From NCBI GenBank assembly GCA_021324015.1, contig JAJPJX010000186.1, positions 1 through 64,000 of the forward strand: a stretch of DNA of 64,000 bases, given 5' to 3'. Positions 57,222 to 64,000 of this stretch are shown here, one piece after another. The position numbers were made by a program, and so were the translations under genes. Position 1 is the stretch's first letter; each line of letters begins with the position of its first letter. This stretch comes from Solibacteraceae bacterium. GTDB lineage: Bacteria > Acidobacteriota > Terriglobia > Bryobacterales > Bryobacteraceae. The notes beneath the pieces are model-generated. The model did no database searches and was not told the origin of the DNA. It saw only the letters and a list, made by a program, of their open reading frames with translations.

Positions 57222-59080
57222 ACCGCGCCAAAAGCGCTGCCTGGTGGATCACCCCTTCCCTGCTCTGCCTGGTGGTCTACTGGCCCGGCATGAAAGCCTG
57301 GTTCCGGGCTGACGACTTCGCCTGGCTGGGCCTCGGCCTGGACGTCCATACGCTCCACGACCTGCTCCGCGCTCTGTTCGCGCCTCTGGCCCAGGGCACC
57401 ATCCGGCCCTGGAGCGAACGCGTCTTCTTCATGGGCCTCTACGCCCTGTTCGGCCTGGATTCGCTTCCTTTCCGCATCTGCGTTTTCGCCACCCAATTCG
57501 CGAATCTGGCGTTGGTCGCGTCCATAGCGCGGCGTCTCACCGGTTCCTCCGCCGCCGGGTGGTGGGCGGCCGTCTTCTGGCTCGTAAACAGCTCCCAGGG
57601 CCAGGTGATGAGCTGGAACTCGGCCTACAACCAGGTGCTCTGTGGTCTATTCATGCTTTCGGCCTTCCACTGCCTCCTGCGCTACTGTGAGACCGGCAGG
57701 CGCGGCTACTGGATAGCCCAGTGGGTCTTCTTCTTGCTGGGCTTCGGCGCTTTGGAATTGAACATCGTGTACCCGGTGCTGGCAGCCCTCTACGCGGTCT
57801 TGTTCGCACGCCGCCACTTCCGCCGCGTTCTGCCTCTGTTCATCCCGTCCCTGCTGTTCGCCGGACTGCATAGGATCGTCGCGCCGGTGCCCGCCGCCGG
57901 TGTCTATGCGCCGCATCTGGATTTCTCCATCCTGCGCACTCTGGGGACCTATTGGGCGTGGACCGTGGGTCCCACCTGGGGGGAAACGCCGCTGGAGGTG
58001 CCCGCCTGGTTCATTCCTGCGTCGATAGTTCTTCTCACGGCCGCCATCCTGACCGTGGTCATCGCGAGCATCTTGCGCCGCCAATGGCTGCCGCTCTTTT
58101 TCCTCGCCTGGTTTGTGATCGTGATTTCGCCGCTTCTGCCTTTCCGCGATCACATCACCGAATACTATCCGTTCCTGCCAGCCATCGGGCTCGCCATGCT
58201 GGGAGGCTGGGCCTTCGCCGCCGCCTGGCGCCGGCCGGTCGCCTGGGAGGCTGTCGCGGTGCTGGTCGGTGCCGTCTATGTCGCCGCTAACCTGCCTTCC
58301 GCCCGCACGGCCTGCGAATGGACCTGGGAGCGCAGCCTGCTCGCCCGCAAAGTCGTCCTCGGGGTCCTGCGCGCCCACGAGTTGCACCCGGATAAGATCA
58401 TCCTGCTCGATGACGTGGATGGCGAGGTCTTCTGGAATGCCATCCTCGACCACCCCTTTCGCTTGATCGGCCTCCGCGGCGTCTATCTCACCCCAGGCAC
58501 CGAGCAGCGGGTCGGCAACCACCCCGAGTGGGGCGATCCCATGGAATTTGTCCTGCCGCCGGAGGCCACGGAGCACGCCCTGGAGCAGGATCGAGTGGTG
58601 GTGTACTCCGTGGCCGGCCCGCGCCTGCGGAATATCACCGCGCGCTACCCGGGCATCTTCCGCGCCCATTACACGCCCTCCGTGCCCCGTCGCGTGGATG
58701 CCGCCAACCCGTTGCTGGCTTACCTCCTGGGGCCCACCTGGTATGAAATCGATCAAAACCACCGGTGGATGCCCCGCCAAGCCACCGTGCGTCTCGGCGC
58801 CCCCTCCGCTCCCGGCCAGGAGCTCTACCTCACGGGCGTTTGCCCGGATGACCAGTTACGCAATGGACCCCTGCCGCTACAGATCAGGGTCGATGGAATC
58901 CCCCTCCCTCCTGTCCGCATCAACCCGGGCAGCAACTACTTCGAGTTTTCCCTCCAGCTGCCAGCGTCTTTGGTAGGCAGACCCAGTGTGGAGGTTTCGA
59001 TCGAAGTCGGCCGCACCTTTCGCCCGCCCGCCGACGGACGAGAACTGGGCCTGACCTTTGGCACTTTCGAGGTCCGCTAG
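57218..59080 (+). CDS. Polytopic membrane protein, glycosyltransferase-like
   Basis: A 620-residue protein with about ten membrane segments in residues 10-370, for example PSLLCLVVYWPGMKAW, WWAAVFWLVNSSQG and VAVLVGAVYVAANLPSA, and a large periplasmic C-terminal domain (about 380-620). The plan resembles GT-C mannosyltransferases of the PMT/ArnT or DUF2029 type, which use polyprenol-phosphate sugars, although the Asp-Glu motif in the first loop (RADDFAWLG, about 31-39) only partly matches. Third gene of the oxidoreductase operon. Its stop and the convergent gene's stop share the palindrome CTAG at 59077-59080. Confidence 0.72.
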   Translation: MNRAKSAAWWITPSLLCLVVYWPGMKAWFRADDFAWLGLGLDVHTLHDLLRALFAPLAQGTIRPWSERVFFMGLYALFGLDSLPFRICVFATQFANLALVASIARRLTGSSAAGWWAAVFWLVNSSQGQVMSWNSAYNQVLCGLFMLSAFHCLLRYCETGRRGYWIAQWVFFLLGFGALELNIVYPVLAALYAVLFARRHFRRVLPLFIPSLLFAGLHRIVAPVPAAGVYAPHLDFSILRTLGTYWAWTVGPTWGETPLEVPAWFIPASIVLLTAAILTVVIASILRRQWLPLFFLAWFVIVISPLLPFRDHITEYYPFLPAIGLAMLGGWAFAAAWRRPVAWEAVAVLVGAVYVAANLPSARTACEWTWERSLLARKVVLGVLRAHELHPDKIILLDDVDGEVFWNAILDHPFRLIGLRGVYLTPGTEQRVGNHPEWGDPMEFVLPPEATEHALEQDRVVVYSVAGPRLRNITARYPGIFRAHYTPSVPRRVDAANPLLAYLLGPTWYEIDQNHRWMPRQATVRLGAPSAPGQELYLTGVCPDDQLRNGPLPLQIRVDGIPLPPVRINPGSNYFEFSLQLPASLVGRPSVEVSIEVGRTFRPPADGRELGLTFGTFEVR

Positions 59081-60747
59081 CGCACGAACCGGTAGACTTC
59101 GAAGGTCGGCCGGCCGTTCCGGTCTGAGATCACTGCCAGAACCTCGGGCCGGAAGCCGAACCCTGCGGCCATGGAGCGAAGTTTGGCACGCGAACCGGTG
59201 AAAAACTCCATCCCTTCCGTGTGGCCTACGAAAATGCTCTCCGGGTCGGAAACCCGCCGCCGTACCTCCGCGGCATTGTCGAAATCGTTGCCCACGCGCA
59301 GGGCCAGCCGGCCCCGGCTTAGCAGCCGCAAGTCGTCCAGAATCCCCCAGTCCACCGAATACACCTCCCGCGCAGGGGGGTGCTTCTTCAGGTAGTCCGA
59401 AAGCGGGTAGATGGCATCCGTCCAATTGAGGGCACCGCCGTAGCGGAAAGCGTCGACGTAATACTGGTTGAGTGTCAGGATGTTGGCACTCGTCAGAATC
59501 GCAAGCAGGCCCGCCAAAAGTGCTTTCCCCGACCGCAGCCACCGAGAGGCTGCGGAGAAGACAATGGCAATGAAGCAGATCGGAAACGGCCACAAAAGGA
59601 TGGCATGGTGCACTCCGCCACCGGCACCCTTGGTCAAGGCCATTTGCAGCCATACGACCGCCAGGAAGATCAGGGCGAACGCCAGCACTCGCACCGGGCT
59701 GCGTGCTTTCCCCCTCTCCCGCCAGACAACCACAGGAAACAGGCCGAGAGCCAGCCAAGCCGCTGCCGGCATCAGCGTCTCCTGCTGGCGGCCAGCGGCT
59801 TCGCTAATACGTAAGGACATTTCTTGCAATAAGTTACCCGGCGGATTCGGATTCGGGCCCACTCCCGGGCTGAGCCAGCCGAACAGCGCCGATCCATCGA
59901 GCGTCGAGTGCAGTAGCGTAGCCTTCCCCTTCAAGTCCGAAGCGTCGTACGCGGTATTGGATCGGAAGGTGGCCAGCGGTTGGTCCACGTTGTAAACAAT
60001 CAGCGGCAGCGCGCCGAGACAGAATGCTGGCACCGCGACGGCTATTCGGCGCCAAGTCACCAGCCGAAAGAGTTCCCTGGGAAAAACCAGCAGGGCGGAA
60101 ATCCCCAAGCCGCCCAGGGACCAGATGAATATGGCCTTATCCCACAGCCCCAACCCCCACAGAACAAAGCCCCCGGCCAGAGAGCCTAACCCGCCTATTT
60201 CGTGGTGCCTGAGCAGGAAGGCCAGACTCCCCAAAAGGCACAGGTGCTGGAGCGCCACCGGCCCCCAATCCAGACAGTTCGTGAGCAGATAGGTGACATC
60301 GGTGGCCAATAGGGCGCATCCCAATACCGCCGCCCGTAGTCCTGCCACCCGCCGCAGAATGGCGAAAAAGAGGTACAGGGTGGCGGCACCTGCCAGGACC
60401 ATCGGCATCCGGATCGAGGCCGCCGACGGCCGCCAGACGCGGAAGATCAGCACGTAGATCCAGGCCTTCAGAGCCCCAACATAGCTCATAATCATCAACG
60501 AGATACGGCGGTTGCGGAAGGCCATCTCATAGACTGCTCCGGTGGGGTCGTACACACCGTTGCCGAAGAGCGCCTCGTCGTTCTGGATCCCTAGCAGGGG
60601 AATAAAAAGCGCGCTGGCCGCCGTATAAAAGAGGCAGGCCGCAAAAGCGAAAATCCGCTCTGGTCTGGTTTTCCCCGCCAAGTGAAGATCGTAACATCTT
60701 TGGCAGCTGGATTGCTCAGGTTTGGTCTCGTGCAAGTCGGGAGGCAA
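59077..60747 (-). CDS. GT39/ArnT-like membrane glycosyltransferase
   Basis: A 556-residue protein with about eleven membrane segments and the first-loop motif QNDEALFGNGVYD near residue 52, where PMT/ArnT-type enzymes carry the catalytic acidic pair; the segment LLATDVTYLLTNCLDWGPVA also fits. It probably transfers a sugar from a lipid carrier to a glycan or protein. The start at 60747 is TTG and uncertain; no nearby ATG gives a better one. Convergent to the neighbour, with stops overlapping in CTAG. Confidence 0.75.
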   Translation of the reverse strand: MPPDLHETKPEQSSCQRCYDLHLAGKTRPERIFAFAACLFYTAASALFIPLLGIQNDEALFGNGVYDPTGAVYEMAFRNRRISLMIMSYVGALKAWIYVLIFRVWRPSAASIRMPMVLAGAATLYLFFAILRRVAGLRAAVLGCALLATDVTYLLTNCLDWGPVALQHLCLLGSLAFLLRHHEIGGLGSLAGGFVLWGLGLWDKAIFIWSLGGLGISALLVFPRELFRLVTWRRIAVAVPAFCLGALPLIVYNVDQPLATFRSNTAYDASDLKGKATLLHSTLDGSALFGWLSPGVGPNPNPPGNLLQEMSLRISEAAGRQQETLMPAAAWLALGLFPVVVWRERGKARSPVRVLAFALIFLAVVWLQMALTKGAGGGVHHAILLWPFPICFIAIVFSAASRWLRSGKALLAGLLAILTSANILTLNQYYVDAFRYGGALNWTDAIYPLSDYLKKHPPAREVYSVDWGILDDLRLLSRGRLALRVGNDFDNAAEVRRRVSDPESIFVGHTEGMEFFTGSRAKLRSMAAGFGFRPEVLAVISDRNGRPTFEVYRFVR

Positions 60748-60895
60748 AGACGCGGATGTATCTTAGCGAACGAGGCTAAGATTTATATGAAACTTTTGCC
60801 CTCATATCTCGTCTATAGTTTGTGCGGCCAACGAAACGCATCGCGAAGAAACCAAAGCCGTGAAAAAGGCGTTGATAGATAAGGAGAGCAGACCC

Positions 60896-61279
60896 ATGAA
60901 CAGGACCGAACTCAACAAGTACAAGGCCATGCTGGAAGCCCGGCGGGCAGAGCTGGCCGGTGGCTCGCGGAGCCGCGACGAAATCCGCATCGAGAAGACT
61001 CCGGACGCCTTGGACGAAGTGCAACTGGCCGGAGAACGGGAACTTGCCATTCGCAACCTGGACCGTGAAGCAAATCTCCTGCGCAATGTCCGGGCGGCCC
61101 TGGCACGGATTGAAGACGGGTCTTATGGCGTCTGTTTGCACTGCGAAGAGGAGATCAAACCCAAGCGCCTGGAAGCCGTGCCGTGGACTGCGTACTGCAT
61201 CCGTTGCCAGGAAGCCGCCGACCGGCACGAGTTCGAGTCTGCCGAGACCTTGGATGCAATTCTGGCCGACGCGGCGTAG
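60896..61279 (+). CDS. DksA/TraR-family zinc-finger protein
   Basis: A 127-residue protein with an N-terminal coiled coil (MNRTELNKYKAMLEARRAEL) and a C-terminal C4 zinc finger: DGSYGVCLHCEEEIKPKRLE followed by CIRCQEA. DksA/TraR proteins bind in the RNA polymerase secondary channel and adjust the stringent response. The tip residues of the DksA coiled coil (two Asp) are not obvious here, so it may be a TraR-like member with other targets. AAGGAG precedes the ATG by 10 bases. A strong terminator follows. Confidence 0.85.
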   Translation: MNRTELNKYKAMLEARRAELAGGSRSRDEIRIEKTPDALDEVQLAGERELAIRNLDREANLLRNVRAALARIEDGSYGVCLHCEEEIKPKRLEAVPWTAYCIRCQEAADRHEFESAETLDAILADAA

Positions 61280-61294
61280 ACACAGCTGGTCTCA

Positions 61295-61320
61295 AAGGGC
61301 GCGAGGTGACTCGCGCCCTT
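61295..61320 (+). terminator. Terminator after the DksA/TraR gene
   Basis: AAGGGCGCGAG and CTCGCGCCCTT form an 11-bp perfect stem around a GTGA loop, 16 bases after the stop. A short T-containing run (TCGTGTATTTATT) follows. Confidence 0.72.
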
Positions 61321-61395
61321 CGTGTATTTATTCAACAGTTGGGTGCGGCAAATCACCCAGAGTGCGTTATTCGGACCAATTCCTCTGAAACCTCC

Positions 61396-62010
61396 ATGGA
61401 ATTTTTGCAGCGTGCCCCGGGCACCCCGCTGGTGCTAGGGATTTTCCCAGGCGCCTTCAATCCTCCCACACGGGCTCACCTGACACTGGCACGAACAGTG
61501 CTCGCCAAGGCAGACGAGATTCTTTTCGTGCTGCCGCGTGTTTTCCCCCACAAGGCCTACGAAGGGGCTGATTTCACCCAGCGGGTCCGCATGCTGGAGG
61601 CCGCGTGCATTGGCGAGCCTCGCTTCTCGATCGGCGCCAGCGATCAGGGATTACTTATCGACATCGCCCGGGAATGCCGCCAGCACTACGGCCCGGCCAC
61701 GCGGCTGGCGTTTCTATGCGGGCGGGACGCCGCCGAGCGCATTGTGCACTGGGACTACGGCACGCCCGGCGCCTTCGCCGGGATGCTGCGGGAATTCGAA
61801 CTCTGGGTCGCCTCCCGGGGTGGCCCATACGAGCCCCCCGGGGATCTGCAGCACGGTATCCGGGCGCTGCCCGCCCCGGACGGCTGTGAAGAAATCTCCG
61901 CCAGCGAAGTGCGCCGCCGGATTTGCGACGGCCGGCCCTGGGAGCACCTGGTACCCGAAGCCGTCGTACCGCTGGCGAGGGAGATTTACGGCCGCTTGCC
62001 GGCCGCGTAA
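61396..62010 (+). CDS. Nicotinate-nucleotide adenylyltransferase-like protein
   Basis: A 204-residue cytidylyltransferase-fold protein. GIFPGAFNPPTRAHLTLART (15-34) contains the (H/T)xGH-type nucleotide-binding site in the form TRAH, and EISASEVRRRI near the C-terminus matches the ISxTxxR motif. This is the NadD/PanC-like layout of enzymes that transfer AMP to a nucleotide, so NAD synthesis is the likely role, though the variant motif leaves specificity open. The 3' end overlaps the convergent DUF6807 gene by 25 bases. Confidence 0.75.
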   Translation: MEFLQRAPGTPLVLGIFPGAFNPPTRAHLTLARTVLAKADEILFVLPRVFPHKAYEGADFTQRVRMLEAACIGEPRFSIGASDQGLLIDIARECRQHYGPATRLAFLCGRDAAERIVHWDYGTPGAFAGMLREFELWVASRGGPYEPPGDLQHGIRALPAPDGCEEISASEVRRRICDGRPWEHLVPEAVVPLAREIYGRLPAA

Positions 62011-62957
62011 TCCTCGTACATGCGGGCGATATCGGTGGACTGGTAGTCGCCCGGGTGGATGATGACCCGGTAGCGGAACCGCAGGGGCTGCCCGGGCTGG
62101 ATGGTCAGCTCTCCGTTTTTCGATTTGTCCCGCTCAAAATCGCTCACGCCGAACGGGTTGGCGGCAAACAGGCCATAGCCCCGGGAGTGCCAGTAGGTAG
62201 GGTGCCGGGGGTTCGCGGGGTTATCCAGAATGGCGATCCCCAGCTTTTCGCCCGCCACCGTGCCATAATAATCCACCCATTCCGAGCGGCTGCCCCAGAC
62301 CTGCTTTTCGGTCTGCTTTCCCTGCGCATTCACCATGCGGCCGGTGCGCTTGGGCTCCGGAATCTTCTTGGGCTGGTCCTCCTCCAGTTCCGGCGCCAGC
62401 CGGATGGCAAAGGTGCCTTCCTTAGTGTCGCCGAAGGTCACCGTGGTGTCCGGATGCAGGGTGATGTCCACGTCGAAGATCCGCATGTTCGGGACGTCAT
62501 AAAAAGTCATGCGCCGCTGTTCGCTGAGCAGGGTCTGGCCGCCGGCCACCCAGTCGAAAGTGGCTTCGACGTAACCGGATTTCTTGCCGCTGCTGATCTT
62601 GTCGATCGACTGCAGCACCACCTTGCCCTTGCCTTTTCCCGCCCCCTTCTGTTCCGGCTCGTTGCCCCAGAAATCATAGCCATTCACCGCCCCGTGGGTG
62701 AACCACAGGCCGCGGTGGTGGGGGTGGTCATGGCTTTCCCCCGGAATGTTCTGCATGGGATAGCCCCGGGTGACCACTTTGCCATCGGCCGAGCGCAGCG
62801 GGTGCAGATACGGTTTCTGGGTATCCGGACCGACGAAGAACTCGGTAAACGGCTTGCCGTCGATATCAATGGAGATACTTTCCTTATCGTGCGGTGTGAT
62901 TTTAACCTGAGCGCAAAGAGGCAGGCTCAAAGCGAGTGCGCAGAAAAGCGATTTCAT
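61986..62957 (-). CDS. Secreted DUF6807/PmoA-like protein
   Basis: A 323-residue exported protein with a signal peptide (MKSLFCALALSLPLCAQ). FFVGPDTQKPYLHPLRSADG and the His-rich GESHDHPHHRGLWFTHGAVN (about 85-105) match the DUF6807 (PmoA) family, a beta-rich fold that probably acts on sugars or binds copper or carbohydrate; the His cluster could bind metal. ATG 62957 gives the signal peptide; the frame continues upstream to 62993. Such genes are common in Bryobacterales. Confidence 0.78.
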   Translation of the reverse strand: MKSLFCALALSLPLCAQVKITPHDKESISIDIDGKPFTEFFVGPDTQKPYLHPLRSADGKVVTRGYPMQNIPGESHDHPHHRGLWFTHGAVNGYDFWGNEPEQKGAGKGKGKVVLQSIDKISSGKKSGYVEATFDWVAGGQTLLSEQRRMTFYDVPNMRIFDVDITLHPDTTVTFGDTKEGTFAIRLAPELEEDQPKKIPEPKRTGRMVNAQGKQTEKQVWGSRSEWVDYYGTVAGEKLGIAILDNPANPRHPTYWHSRGYGLFAANPFGVSDFERDKSKNGELTIQPGQPLRFRYRVIIHPGDYQSTDIARMYEDYAAGKRP

Positions 62958-63008
62958 ATGCAAGAGTAGATCATACCCGGCCACTTCCGGCAATTGCGGG
63001 CAACTGGG

Positions 63009-64000
63009 TCACTGGATCGATTGGATGAGTTTTCGGATCGGCGGCACCACGCTCAGCAGCACTTCTGCCTGGGGGGCCGCGGCGCGATCCAGCACGCCCA
63101 GCTTTTCCTGGCGCCAGGCGGTGGAAGGCGCGCGGCCGGACTGGCGGTATTCGAGAGCTTCTAGGCCTGCAACAGCCACCGCGGCCAGGTTCGCCGAAAC
63201 CGGGGCTGCCTCCGCCAGCAGGGCGGAGTTCCGCAGAAGGGGCTGCAAGCGTGCGTCATTGTCGCGCCAGAGCATCAGCCAGCGCCGCACATCGGCCTCG
63301 CTGGCCGGCAACCGCTCCACCAGTTCGGAGAACTCGCGGGCGCGGTCGCTCGCCGGCTGCGCGGTGTCCACCAGGCGGTTCAGCGGCGTCTGCTGCGTGT
63401 ACTTGCGGGCCTGTCCGCGGCCGTAATTCTTGATGGGCTCGACCACTTCCGCCAGCACCCGCACCGGCTCAACGGGACCTTCGCCGGCCAAACGCTCGAG
63501 GGCCTGCTCGTACTGCCACTGGTGGTCCACTCCCGCCCAATCCAGCTCGCGGCTCACGGCCGCCAGCCGCCGGTACATATCCGCCACGTCTCGAACCTCC
63601 TGCGGCGACCACAGGCGTTCGGCGATCGCGGCCATGCGCGGCCAGATGCGCGCGTCCACACTTCGCTCGGTGGCGTACTCCATCCACATGCAGGCTTCCC
63701 CGCCGAGGATCCGGCCTTTCTGCTCCGCAGTCAGTTCACTCGCCGCCCCACCCAAGGGGTCCACCAGGTAGTGATCGGCGGCGGAATGCATGAGGTCCAG
63801 GTAGTAGCCGTTGGAGAGAATCGCGCGAAAGCCCTGTCTGGCCGCCTGGGCGAGCCCCTGAGGGCCGCGCCAGGACTGCACCACGATGTCCTTTGGCAGA
63901 TCCGGGTGCAGGATCTCGTCCCAGCCGATCATCTTCTTGCCGTGCTTCCGGACCAGGGCTTGTACGCGCCGCGTGAAATAGGCCTGCAAGTCCTCGTTGC
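63009..64000 (-). CDS. Beta-N-acetylhexosaminidase (GH20), C-terminal part
   Basis: The window holds the last 330 or so residues of a gene truncated at the right edge. GKKMIGWDEILHPDLPKDIV, then VVQSWRGPQGLAQAARQGFR, YYLDLMHSAADHYLVDPLGG and LGGEACMWMEYATERSVDAR, WPRMAAIAERLWSP are GH20 signatures. GH20 enzymes remove terminal GlcNAc or GalNAc. The catalytic Asp-Glu pair lies upstream, beyond the edge. The C-terminal 130 residues are a helical extension. Confidence 0.85.
   Translation of the reverse strand, partial: NEDLQAYFTRRVQALVRKHGKKMIGWDEILHPDLPKDIVVQSWRGPQGLAQAARQGFRAILSNGYYLDLMHSAADHYLVDPLGGAASELTAEQKGRILGGEACMWMEYATERSVDARIWPRMAAIAERLWSPQEVRDVADMYRRLAAVSRELDWAGVDHQWQYEQALERLAGEGPVEPVRVLAEVVEPIKNYGRGQARKYTQQTPLNRLVDTAQPASDRAREFSELVERLPASEADVRRWLMLWRDNDARLQPLLRNSALLAEAAPVSANLAAVAVAGLEALEYRQSGRAPSTAWRQEKLGVLDRAAAPQAEVLLSVVPPIRKLIQSIQ

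Overview
The window looks like a chromosome segment of an acidobacterium, probably from the Bryobacterales/Solibacter branch. I infer this from the high GC content and from the right-hand genes: a very large Oar-type TonB receptor, a PQQ dehydrogenase with N-terminal cytochrome domains, a Tat-exported Gfo/Idh/MocA protein and many secreted proteins. The lineage comes from gene content only; no rRNA gene is present.

Region 1, about 1-36,990, is most of an integrated prophage. From right to left it holds a serine recombinase ending inside a tRNA-Gln gene, then a tightly coupled four-gene defence-like cassette (DUF499 ATPase, small protein, DUF1156 methyltransferase, PLD-SNF2 helicase). Next come two XRE/ImmA regulator-protease units, a replication module (ParB-like protein, SNF2 helicase, Cys-rich protein, SF3 primase-helicase) and a block of ATGACGGRT repeats that looks like an origin. 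A VRR-NUC nuclease, a MerR-like regulator and two tandem ParB-methyltransferase fusions follow, then small membrane proteins. The left end is a lambda-type head module: small and large terminase, gpW, portal, S49 protease with a nested scaffold, and capsid cement protein. The major capsid and tail genes must lie left of the window. Almost everything is on the minus strand. Exceptions are the recombinase and a three-gene plus-strand cassette (6,116-7,336) with its own terminators and repeated promoter-like elements.

Region 2, 36,991-37,277, carries two tRNA genes: tRNA-Gln(UUG) on the minus strand, which is the integration target, and tRNA-Sec (selC, anticodon UCA) on the plus strand. The host therefore probably makes selenoproteins.

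Region 3, 37,297-64,000, is ordinary chromosome. It contains a Gfo/Idh protein with a flavin split-barrel protein, the diheme PQQ dehydrogenase, L-2-hydroxyglutarate oxidase with an FG-GAP protein, and a secreted esterase-like hydrolase. An XdhC-MocA-AsmA operon, a leucine-rich-repeat protein, the Oar-type receptor, a molybdopterin oxidoreductase operon and two membrane glycosyltransferase-like proteins follow. The window closes with a DksA/TraR protein, a nucleotidyltransferase, a DUF6807-type protein and a truncated GH20 hexosaminidase.

No gap over 300 bases lacks a gene. The longest spacers (37,065-37,296; 54,430-54,639; 35,280-35,463; 13,846-14,019) hold tRNA genes, promoters or repeats described below. 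I saw no CRISPR array, rRNA or insertion sequence. Start codons were moved inside longer reading frames where a ribosome-binding site supports it.
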